This document shows positions 6,979 through 11,702 of a stretch of DNA of 11,702 nucleotides, piece by piece. Position 1 is the first letter of the stretch. Each line of letters starts with the position of its first letter. Source of the DNA: Candidatus Woesearchaeota archaeon (GTDB taxonomy: Archaea; Nanobdellota; Nanobdellia; Woesearchaeales; UBA10216); NCBI GenBank assembly GCA_016180145.1, contig JACPBT010000069.1:1-11702 (forward strand), in the 5' to 3' direction. The notes under the pieces are model-generated. The model was given only the letters and a program-made list of their open reading frames with translations, searched no databases and was not told the DNA's origin. A program made the position numbers and the translations under genes.

Positions 6979-7040
6979 CGCACGCTCCTAAGTTACTTCC
7001 GTCAGTCACAGCTTGCGCTCCTAGGGTGTTCACTCAGTCA
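6979..7040. repeat. Two-unit imperfect tandem repeat upstream of the hydrolase
   Basis: Units at 6979-7008 and 7011-7040 share GCTCCTA near one end and CAGTCA at the other, separated by 11-12 diverged bases. On the minus strand each unit reads TGACTGA...TAGGAGCG. The pair fills most of the space between the hydrolase ATG and its likely promoter, so it lies in the 5' leader. It may be a copy of a dispersed repeat family of this genome. No coding or RNA function is evident. Confidence 0.55.
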
Positions 7041-7071
7041 TCGCATGCGTAAGAAGGCAAACACTATATGC

Positions 7072-7079
7072 TTTTAAAG
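7072..7079 (-). promoter_or_regulatory. Candidate TATA box of the hydrolase gene
   Basis: On the minus strand the stretch reads CTTTAAAAGC, with a second TATA-like CATATAG ten bases closer to the gene. Either would start transcription near 7040-7050, leaving a leader of about 75-85 bases that contains the two-unit repeat. This is weaker than the other promoters because the spacing to the ATG gives no support. Confidence 0.35.
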
Positions 7080-7163
7080 CTTGCTCAAAACCGGGTTATT
7101 GCACTACCACCATTACCGGAAGCATTAGCAGCGACCACTACAATGACGACGTCCTTTAGCCTA

Positions 7164-7532
7164 TTAAGCACTCTCAAAAGGCAATATTTTTATTGGCTCG
7201 TCAATATACGGCTGTTTTCTATTATCAGCGTTTCTTACTTTTATAAGCCCAAAACCCTCAAGAAAACGAATGTCCCTGTAAACCGCCTCATAGCTCCTGC
7301 CCAAATCCTTAGCAATGCGATATATACTCACTGAAGCAGCGCCCTTAACTTTCAACAGAAGGATGATTCTCTGAGGGCTGAATATCCTTGAAAAAAGCTC
7401 AGGTGTGATAACTATCGTTCTCTCAGTTTTCATTACCCTTCTCTTCCCCGCCAGAACAGCTTCAACATACTCATTATCTCCCAGCGCCTTTTTTTTCAAA
7501 TCCCGCACTATTTCAATCTTAACCATCTTCAT
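7164..7532 (-). CDS. Winged-helix DNA-binding protein (HVO_A0114-like), probable antitoxin/repressor
   Basis: Protein of 122 residues with a winged helix-turn-helix at about 51-105. The segment FSPQRIILLLKVKG is the first helix, SIYRIAKDLGRSYEAVYRDIRFLEGFGLIKVR carries the recognition helix and the wing follows. The pattern resembles the archaeal HVO_A0114/MarR-like regulators that sit next to small TumE-type toxins. Residues 1-50 are charged and helical and may bind the partner. The start codon overlaps the stop of the upstream small gene (ATGA), so the two are translated together. Autoregulation is likely: a near-perfect palindrome lies between the operon's TATA box and first start. Codon use is mixed, unlike the T/G-ending codons of the core minus-strand genes, which suggests later arrival. 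The DNA-binding fold is clear; the antitoxin role is inferred. Confidence 0.75.
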   Translation of the reverse strand: MKMVKIEIVRDLKKKALGDNEYVEAVLAGKRRVMKTERTIVITPELFSRIFSPQRIILLLKVKGAASVSIYRIAKDLGRSYEAVYRDIRFLEGFGLIKVRNADNRKQPYIDEPIKILPFESA

Positions 7533-7714
7533 CCGCCCCTATTGCCCTCTGTCAATGCGACAAACATCCGCCACTCTCCACCCTTAAACACCAAATACTG
7601 ATAAGCAAACTTCAAGCCATCAGGAAAATTCGCATCCTTTCCCACTTTGAACAGCCTTTTCACGAGCCGCACATCCTCTGCAATCAGAATATCCTGATTT
7701 ATGATAACCTGCAT
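7529..7714 (-). CDS. Small TumE/DUF6516-like protein, putative toxin, possibly shortened
   Basis: Protein of 61 residues upstream of, and overlapping, the winged-helix gene. The central part FPDGLKFAYQYLVFKGGEWRMFVAL resembles the beta-strand core of TumE/DUF6516 small toxins, which pair with HTH regulators of the neighbouring type. Members I know of are about 100 residues and end with a D-N/H...H-H-x-H motif; that tail is missing here, since the frame stops after TEGNRGG. It may be a short subfamily or a truncated, inactive toxin. The ATG at 7712-7714 follows AAAGGT at a suitable distance. An upstream ATG at 7730 is out of frame. Family assignment rests on short motif similarity and genomic partner, so it is tentative. 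Confidence 0.5.
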   Translation of the reverse strand: MQVIINQDILIAEDVRLVKRLFKVGKDANFPDGLKFAYQYLVFKGGEWRMFVALTEGNRGG

Positions 7715-7733
7715 TCGTATTACCTTTCATAAC

Positions 7734-7754
7734 ATATGATTTATTAAGTCATAT
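7734..7754. promoter_or_regulatory. 21-bp near-perfect palindrome, probable operator of the TumE-like/HTH operon
   Basis: Arms ATATGA and TCATAT flank a palindromic TTATTAA-like core; only one symmetric base pair and the centre break symmetry. It lies between the TATA box and the first start codon of the pair, touching the TATA box, where a bound winged-helix dimer would block transcription. The HTH protein encoded by the second gene is the natural candidate. Confidence 0.55.
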
Positions 7755-7760
7755 ATTTAA
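7752..7760 (-). promoter_or_regulatory. TATA box of the TumE-like/HTH operon
   Basis: Minus-strand TTAAATATA, abutting the palindrome. Transcription would start near 7730, leaving about 15 bases of leader before the ATG at 7714, enough for the AAAGGT ribosome-binding-like sequence. Confidence 0.5.
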
Positions 7761-7812
7761 TGCTTTTGCAACCTCGCGCTAAAGCCATTAATAACCCTTG
7801 CTGTCAATTATA

Positions 7813-7999
7813 TGAAAAATCTCCGGAGAAATCGCAGAGTTTTCACTTTTCCTGAAAAGATTTTCAGTCAGTTTAAGAATATGTTAAAAAATATTCACCC
7901 TGTCTGCAAAATTTTCAATTAATAGCTTAAGTTAAAAAGCCACAAATTAAAAATCCCAATCACAGAAAGTTGTGGGGATTTTTAAGCCTCAACTTGAGC
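7813..7999. repeat. Hairpin-rich intergenic repeat, copy A
   Basis: This copy fills most of the roughly 300-base gene-free stretch between the two toxin-antitoxin-like pairs. It shares four ordered blocks with copy B at 8756-8925: TGAAAAATYTCCGGA (7813-7827), ACTTTTC (7845-7851), CAAAATTTT (7907-7915) and GCTTAAG-TAAA (7925 on). It ends with CCTCAACT. It carries about 50 extra bases (7852-7906) with two short hairpins, CTGAAAA/TTTTCAG and GAATAT/ATATTC. Its right part is a nested inverted repeat with outer arms GCTTAAGTT (7925-7933) and AACTTGAGC (7991-7999). I see no gene in it. The remaining bases, 7761-7812 and 8000-8016, show nothing I can name. Confidence 0.55.
7947..7985 (-). terminator. 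Terminator-like hairpin downstream of the PIN-partner gene
   Basis: Perfect 11-bp inverted repeat TTAAAAATCCC / GGGATTTTTAA with an inner CACA/TGTG pair. It lies about 30 bases past the stop of the minus-strand gene ending at 8017. An A tract on one side and a T tract on the other would give a U-rich 3' end in either direction. It is embedded in repeat copy A, so it may belong to the repeat rather than be a dedicated terminator. Confidence 0.45.
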
Positions 8000-8016
8000 A
8001 ATCAATACAAGCCGTG

Positions 8017-8217
8017 TCAGCTGCCTCTCGCTTTTTTAACGAGCTTAATTGCCTGTTCCCTACTTAACTTAGATGTCACAGACTCTATTTCTTCCAGAGT
8101 GTTACCCTGATTTACGCCAATCATCTGAAAGAATCTCAGAGTCTTAGCAGTACCAAGCTTTGCATAAAGCGCCTCAATCCCCTGCCTTACCAAATGCTCT
8201 TTAAGCGCGGTCATCAT
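8017..8217 (-). CDS. Small helical protein paired with a PIN toxin, putative antitoxin
   Basis: Protein of 66 residues beginning two codons into an ATGATGA that also contains the stop of the PIN gene, a four-base overlap implying coupled translation. The sequence (LVRQGIEALYAKLGTAKTLRFFQMIG, then EEIESVTSKLSREQAIKLVKK) resembles short proteins that accompany PIN-domain genes and read LRxxGxxxLxxxLGxxxxxRFLxxx. I cannot name a described antitoxin family. It has no visible DNA-binding motif, so if it is the antitoxin it may act by covering the PIN active site rather than as a repressor. The unusual order, toxin first, is compatible with this. The terminator-like hairpin follows. Codon use is mixed, like the PIN gene. 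Confidence 0.6.
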   Translation of the reverse strand: MMTALKEHLVRQGIEALYAKLGTAKTLRFFQMIGVNQGNTLEEIESVTSKLSREQAIKLVKKARGS

Positions 8218-8684
8218 GAAAATCCCCCAAACTCTTTTACAAAGTCAACAGGGTTCCTTATATTTATCCTAAATCCTTTGTTGCTTAAAATTCTTTCTAT
8301 TTTGAAGGCTTTCCCGTAAAGCTCCCTGTCACAAGTAATCAAATAATCGCAACCGCTTACTGCAGCAAAAGCCAAATGCAGGCAGTCCATGCAATCCCCT
8401 ATTAACACGGGATACAAATAGCCGGAAACTTCCATAACTTTTCTATCCAGCTTCACCCTTTCTTTTGAGAGACGTCTTATCAGGTGAAGAACAATATCCC
8501 GCTTAAGCCTGTTTTTTATCAGGTTCACTTCCGCAAACAGCACATCAGAAGTTTTAACCTCAAGGAAATCTGAAGATGCAAGCAAGAAAATTTGGTAAGA
8601 TGCTATCGCCTCATTACGCACTTCCCCACGCCCCAAATCATCAAAAGGCCTGCCGTAGATGTTCGTATCCAGCATTATTTTCAT
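8214..8684 (-). CDS. PIN-domain endoribonuclease, VapC-like toxin
   Basis: Metal-dependent RNase of the PIN fold, 156 residues. The four acidic positions are all visible: D6 in MLDTNIYGRP, E52 in SDVLFAEVNLI, D100 in DCMDCLHLAFA and D119 in LITCDREL. The protein should therefore be catalytically competent, cutting RNA (in VapC relatives often tRNA or rRNA). I chose the ATG at 8682-8684 because a TATA box lies 28 bases upstream, predicting a leaderless mRNA. A GTG at 8708 overlaps that TATA box. The gene overlaps the downstream small helical gene by four bases. The YGRPFDD segment after the first Asp is seen in one archaeal/bacterial PIN subgroup. The exact RNA target cannot be predicted. Confidence 0.85.
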   Translation of the reverse strand: MKIMLDTNIYGRPFDDLGRGEVRNEAIASYQIFLLASSDFLEVKTSDVLFAEVNLIKNRLKRDIVLHLIRRLSKERVKLDRKVMEVSGYLYPVLIGDCMDCLHLAFAAVSGCDYLITCDRELYGKAFKIERILSNKGFRINIRNPVDFVKEFGGFS

Positions 8685-8707
8685 TAAAGAGAAATTAACT
8701 TTAACCA

Positions 8708-8715
8708 CTTATATA
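8708..8715 (-). promoter_or_regulatory. TATA box of the PIN operon
   Basis: Minus-strand TATATAAG in the context GGGTATATAAGTGG, 28 bases from the chosen ATG. It fixes the PIN gene start and predicts a leaderless transcript. Confidence 0.6.
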
Positions 8716-8755
8716 CCCTACGGCTGCATGTCCAGTGTCCAATGGCTCATAGTCT

Positions 8756-8925
8756 TGAAAAATTTCCGGACATTTCAGTGCTTTTTACGACTTTTCATTC
8801 AAAATTTTTTCCCAATGAATTGCTTAAGCTAAACTAATGAAAGACAAAAATAAGCTATTGTATAGTCTGTCTTTCAAACTTTAGTTGAGGAAAATTAATA
8901 TGCGAAACTATTGTCCTCAACTAAA
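8756..8925. repeat. Hairpin-rich intergenic repeat, copy B, with alternative stem-loops
   Basis: Shares ordered blocks with copy A: TGAAAAATTTCCGGA (8756-8770, 14 of 15 identical), ACTTTTC (8790-8796), CAAAATTTT (8800-8808), GCTTAAG-TAAA (8822 on) and CCTCAACT at the right end. It then forms two stem-loops. Stem 1 is TGAAAGACA (8838-8846) with TGTCTTTCA (8868-8876), flanked by a weaker pairing of GCTTAAG-CTAAA with CTTTAG-TTGAG. Stem 2 is a perfect 12-bp stem, TTTAGTTGAGGA (8880-8891) with TCCTCAACTAAA (8914-8925), and includes the stop codon of the methyltransferase gene. The middle segment is shared, so the outer part of stem 1 and stem 2 exclude each other. It lies in the same orientation as copy A. 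Confidence 0.55.
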
Positions 8926-9751
8926 CAACCACAAAATCCACACAAACCCGGTAAGCCCTCGGGGCAAGCTGCCCGCACTTTACAACTTTTTTTATTCTTA
9001 CTTTCTTTCTTAACTTTTCAGCAGCAGCCTCAACCCTTGCGACAGCAGCTTTTGGAATCTCCTCATCAGGAAGAAAGTCATAATAATTGATTATGCTGTT
9101 CCTTTTAACATACCTCAATGCCAAATCAAGAAAGGCGTGAGCGCCCTTAGGAAGGGGCATAACAATGCGGTCAAACTTCTTTCCCAACTTCGGAAGAACC
9201 CTACCAACATCGCCACAGAAAAGCCTTGTCTTATTCTCAACTTTATTCAGCATGACGTTTTCAATGGCATACCTGTGAGCAACCCTGTTAAGCTCTACAC
9301 CATAAACACACCCCGCTTTTGTGTGCTTCGCAATCTCAACAACATAAGGGGCAGCGCCTGAAAACATGACAAGCACAACCTCACCCTCCTTAACCTGTTC
9401 ATAAATGCGCTTCCTCTCACTCGCCATCCTTGGAGAAAAATAGACTTTCGCAACATCCAGCTTCAAACGCACACCATTCTCAACAGCAACAGTTTCAGTG
9501 CGCTTCCCGCCGGCAAGCCACTCAAGCTTTTGCAGCCTTAACTTCCCCTTCCTGCCGCCGCGCTCAACATAAACAGCTTTAACATTGCCATGCATCTTCA
9601 TAACCGCAGAAGCGATAACCTTCCTTTTACCCTCAAGCTCTTTAGGAATCTCAACCACTGCAACATCCCCAACAATGTCAAAAGCGCGCCTAAGAAAGCC
9701 AAGCTGCCTTTCACTAAGCTTTTCCCTGAGAAAATCCCTCAAATCAGCCAA
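8921..9751 (-). CDS. Trm5-type tRNA (guanine-37 N1)-methyltransferase, short archaeal form
   Basis: SAM-dependent class I methyltransferase of the Trm5 family, which methylates G37 next to the tRNA anticodon and protects the reading frame. At 276 residues it lacks the extra N-terminal D1 domain, like short archaeal Trm5 (Trm5b) proteins. Key parts are VAKVYFSPRMASER (100-113, with R108), the SAM loop MFSGAAPYVVEIAK (129-142), the acidic end of the next strand in VYGVELN (E153), GDVGRVL (180-186) and the catalytic-loop counterpart VMPLPKGAHAFL (197-208). In classical Trm5 that loop reads NLP; here it is PLP, a form I associate with archaeal homologues. The start codon is TTG at 9749-9751, inside the 3' end of the FEN1 gene, so translation is coupled. 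A related methyltransferase acting on another position is the main alternative. Confidence 0.82.
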   Translation of the reverse strand: MADLRDFLREKLSERQLGFLRRAFDIVGDVAVVEIPKELEGKRKVIASAVMKMHGNVKAVYVERGGRKGKLRLQKLEWLAGGKRTETVAVENGVRLKLDVAKVYFSPRMASERKRIYEQVKEGEVVLVMFSGAAPYVVEIAKHTKAGCVYGVELNRVAHRYAIENVMLNKVENKTRLFCGDVGRVLPKLGKKFDRIVMPLPKGAHAFLDLALRYVKRNSIINYYDFLPDEEIPKAAVARVEAAAEKLRKKVRIKKVVKCGQLAPRAYRVCVDFVVV

Positions 9752-10763
9752 AATCCATCAGCCCCCTCTGCGAGACTTCACCCAAACCCTTAAGCGAGCT
9801 TTCAACCCTGTCAGCAGAAAAGCCGTGAACATCACAAAGAAGCTTCAAAACAGAATCCCTGTCAACACCTGAAAACTTAATTTCATACCGCTCAGTAACA
9901 GGCATATTGCTTATAAGGCTGAAAACATCCTGCCACGGAACGCTGACATTTTCATTCCACTTTGCAGCCTCAAAAATACGCTCAGGCAACTTATACTCAC
10001 TGACAAGCTTCAACGCAGTCTTTGGGCCAATACCCTTTACACCGCCGCTGCTGTAATCAGTGCCAACAAGCATAGCCAGACAGATAAGCTGCTCATGACT
10101 AATGCCAAGATTAGAAAGGTTATCCTTCAGAGAAATAACCTCAGGAGAGACGTCCTGAAAAGCAATCTTCCCTGCCAGCTTCTTCCTCCCTCTAACAGAC
10201 AGGTTCCTGACCAGCAAAGGAGCGCCAAATAAAAGACAATCAGCATCCTGTGAAGCAACAGCATAGCAATCACCCTTCTTTGCCATATAGGCAGCCTGAG
10301 CCTCACCCTCAGAAGGAGCATCAACACACGGAACACCGAGAGCAGAGAGAAGGCGCTTTGCCTCGCCAACCATTTCAAGAGTCAGGCGTGAAGTGCGGGA
10401 AGCATACTTCCGCATACCCTCAATGTCAGAAGCGGATTCAGCCTCACGATAAAGGCGCTCAGAATCCTCCTTAATCAGGGAACGCCTCCTTACTTCAGCA
10501 TGCTTAAGCTCAGGAACCGCACCGTCAAACACATAAACAAGCCTCAAGCCGCTCCTCAAAAGAGCAGAAGTTCGCGAAAGCAAACCAATGAGATGAGAAG
10601 TAACATTGCCACCGGAATCAGTAAAAAGACTTCCATCCCTCTGCCTAATCGTGGAAAGAAACTGATAAAGATGATTAAAGGCGTCAACAGCGACAACCCT
10701 GCCCTTAAGCTCAGAAATAGAAATTTCCCTCCTTACAAGCAACTCTGTAATCTGAACGCCCAT
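9744..10763 (-). CDS. fen: Flap endonuclease 1 (FEN1)
   Basis: Structure-specific nuclease that removes 5' flaps during Okazaki fragment maturation and repair. At 339 residues it is normal archaeal length. The N region has MGV at the start and D27 in VVAVDAF; the I region has E152 and E154 in APSEGEA and D173 and D175 in SQDADCLLFG. D80 lies in VYVFDGAVPELK, and D236 in VGTDYSSGGVKGIGPKTALKL, which also holds the helix-hairpin-helix DNA-binding motif. All seven metal-binding acids are present. The C-terminal PCNA-binding motif is degenerate: the protein ends QRGLMDFG, where QxxLxxFF is usual. The gene begins one base after the stop of the upstream winged-helix gene and overlaps the methyltransferase gene by eight bases. 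Codons mostly end in T or G. Confidence 0.93.
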   Translation of the reverse strand: MGVQITELLVRREISISELKGRVVAVDAFNHLYQFLSTIRQRDGSLFTDSGGNVTSHLIGLLSRTSALLRSGLRLVYVFDGAVPELKHAEVRRRSLIKEDSERLYREAESASDIEGMRKYASRTSRLTLEMVGEAKRLLSALGVPCVDAPSEGEAQAAYMAKKGDCYAVASQDADCLLFGAPLLVRNLSVRGRKKLAGKIAFQDVSPEVISLKDNLSNLGISHEQLICLAMLVGTDYSSGGVKGIGPKTALKLVSEYKLPERIFEAAKWNENVSVPWQDVFSLISNMPVTERYEIKFSGVDRDSVLKLLCDVHGFSADRVESSLKGLGEVSQRGLMDFG

Positions 10764-10764
10764 C

Positions 10765-11649
10765 TTAAAGCTTCAACACCCGTATAGAGCTGAATTCCCT
10801 CCCAAGCATCTCAGAAGCCCTCTTCGTGAATTTGCCGGAAGAAAGAAAAAGAACAGGCAAACCCCTTGACTGCCCCTGAACAAAGGCAGTGCTCAAATCA
10901 GCCTCATTGCAGACCTTCTTATCCTTAGACATGCAGTAAAACCTCACGCTCCCAACAGGGCTTGGAACAGAGACAAGCAGCTCAACCTCACCCCTCCTCT
11001 TACCCGAATCGCAACGCTGCAAAACCTCAATGCCGCCCTTTCCAAGATACTCCATAACATTACCGACAAAAGCAGAATTAACAGGAGAAGCAGCCCTCCT
11101 CTGCCTTTTCACCTCCTTAACCTGCTGCACAACAGCATGCGGAATCTGCACCTGCTGCTCAACAGGGCGCTCAATAACCTGAGGAACATCAGGCTCCATG
11201 CCAAGAAGCTTCCTCACCTTAGGCTCAGCCTGCTCATTACCAATCAAATACCAGCGCCAAAACAGCTCAACACCATCAGGACCGTTAACCTGAACAGGAA
11301 CAGCAAAATCCTTAATCTGCCTCAAAGCCACACGAACAACAGGCTCAAGAACCTTATCACGAAGAACAAGCTCAACCCTCAAAAGCTCATAAGCCTTTCT
11401 CTCCTTCTCATGAAGATACTTAATATAATTCTGCAACTTGACCTCCTGACCGGGCGCATAATAAACAGGAGAGCCGCCAACCTTAACGCTGGAAATCCTC
11501 AAATGGCTGCCTGAAACAAGCTCAGAAAGAACAGCAGAAGCAAAAAGGCTGTTAGTGCCAACCTCAGAAGAAACCTGAGTAGGAATAACAGGACCCTTAA
11601 CCTTCACAATCTCAAGAACCCTCTGGCTCAAACTGATTTTCTCAGGCAT
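10765..11649 (-). CDS. Winged-helix protein with a predicted Mrr-like nuclease-fold C-terminal domain, unknown function
   Basis: No named family is recognised for the whole protein (294 residues). Residues 5-66 look like a winged helix (SQRVLEIVKVKGPVIPTQVSSEV, then LRISSVKVGGSPVYYAPG as a wing). Residues 70-150 are a second helical domain with a W-R-W motif. Residues 151-190 form a linker rich in Val, Gln and Pro with a basic end. Residues 195-294 resemble Mrr/PD-(D/E)XK folds: GEVELLVSVPSPVGSVRFYCMSK, then a helix, then LPVLFLSSGKFTKRASEML, comparable to the vQxK and TxGxFTxxA motifs of Mrr. E221 or E223 and K242 could be active-site remnants, but the usual acidic or Gln residue two before the Lys is Met. 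The ATG at 11647-11649 is preferred over a TTG two codons upstream because of TATA spacing. It is first gene of the FEN1 operon. Confidence 0.7.
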   Translation of the reverse strand: MPEKISLSQRVLEIVKVKGPVIPTQVSSEVGTNSLFASAVLSELVSGSHLRISSVKVGGSPVYYAPGQEVKLQNYIKYLHEKERKAYELLRVELVLRDKVLEPVVRVALRQIKDFAVPVQVNGPDGVELFWRWYLIGNEQAEPKVRKLLGMEPDVPQVIERPVEQQVQIPHAVVQQVKEVKRQRRAASPVNSAFVGNVMEYLGKGGIEVLQRCDSGKRRGEVELLVSVPSPVGSVRFYCMSKDKKVCNEADLSTAFVQGQSRGLPVLFLSSGKFTKRASEMLGREFSSIRVLKL

Positions 11650-11670
11650 AACCAAAAAAGAGGCAAAGGC

Positions 11671-11680
11671 AATTTAAAAA
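11671..11680 (-). promoter_or_regulatory. Candidate TATA box of the winged-helix/FEN1/Trm5 operon
   Basis: Minus-strand TTTTTAAATT centred about 27 bases from the ATG at 11649, giving a leaderless start. A stronger-looking CTTATAAACC lies about 20 bases further upstream and is an alternative with a short leader. Confidence 0.4.
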
Positions 11681-11693
11681 ATTTGTGAAAAGG

Positions 11694-11700
11694 TTTATAA
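11694..11700 (+). promoter_or_regulatory. Rightward TATA box for a gene beyond the window
   Basis: TTTATAA preceded by GTGAAAAGG closely matches the A-rich-plus-TTTATA pattern of the two plus-strand promoters in this window. A divergent gene would start about 25 bases later, just past the window end. The core is nearly symmetric, so it might instead serve the leftward operon. Confidence 0.4.
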
Positions 11701-11702
11701 GC

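Noticed and set aside
6968..7033. GTG-started 22-residue extension of the hydrolase
   Set aside because: The extension is coded by the local two-unit repeat, and the hydrolase fold begins at the ATG at 6967.
7011..7046. C/D box guide RNA
   Set aside because: CGATGA and CTGA occur on the minus strand but directly adjoin each other, leaving no guide segment and no C'/D' pair.
7068..7334. Plus-strand open frame of 88 codons
   Set aside because: It runs antisense through the end of the winged-helix gene and has no promoter, ribosome binding site or recognisable protein features.
7813..8925. Integron attC-like sites around the toxin-antitoxin pairs
   Set aside because: The repeats and hairpins recall attC sites, but no GTTRRRY/RYYYAAC core pair is visible at the boundaries and no integrase gene is in the window.

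Overview
This window looks like part of an archaeal chromosome. The evidence is the gene set: archaeal-type tyrosyl-tRNA synthetase, proteasome-activating nucleotidase (PAN), FEN1 and a short Trm5-type tRNA methyltransferase. AT-rich TATA boxes also sit about 25-28 bases upstream of ATG codons, as expected for leaderless archaeal transcripts. The compact, overlapping layout and the HEPN/MNT, PIN and HTH/small-toxin pairs would fit a DPANN-like genome such as the Woesearchaeota/Pacearchaeota group. That placement is an impression and was not tested.

Layout. (1) 1-661, minus: a HEPN gene and a truncated MNT nucleotidyltransferase gene, under a promoter embedded in an array of 14-bp palindromes on a 23-bp grid. 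(2) 757-6431, plus: TyrRS followed by a coiled-coil protein of unknown function, then a second promoter driving tldD, tldE and PAN, which looks like a proteolysis operon. (3) 6428-6967, minus: a small serine hydrolase whose stop codon interlocks with that of PAN. It is preceded by a two-unit repeat and a 28-codon orphan reading frame. (4) 7164-8925, minus: an accessory island. It holds a TumE-like/HTH pair and a PIN/small-partner pair, each with ATGA stop-start overlap. Two copies of a related hairpin-rich intergenic repeat bracket the PIN pair. (5) 8921-11649, minus: a tight three-gene run of a winged-helix protein with an Mrr-like C-terminal domain, then FEN1, then a Trm5-type methyltransferase. 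A promoter facing right at the window edge probably serves a gene outside it.

Function. The plus-strand genes cover translation and protein turnover: TldD/E is a peptidase pair and PAN feeds the 20S proteasome. The right-hand operon combines replication/repair (FEN1 and a predicted nuclease-fold partner) with tRNA modification. The three toxin-antitoxin-like pairs have their own regulated promoters. Most codons in the core plus-strand genes end in A or C, and most in the core minus-strand genes end in T or G. This reflects a strong strand-linked base skew, which the island genes follow less closely.

The most notable unexplained items are the 23-bp-phased palindrome array, the direct-repeat pair around the PIN module with alternative hairpins, and the Mrr-like protein in the FEN1 operon.
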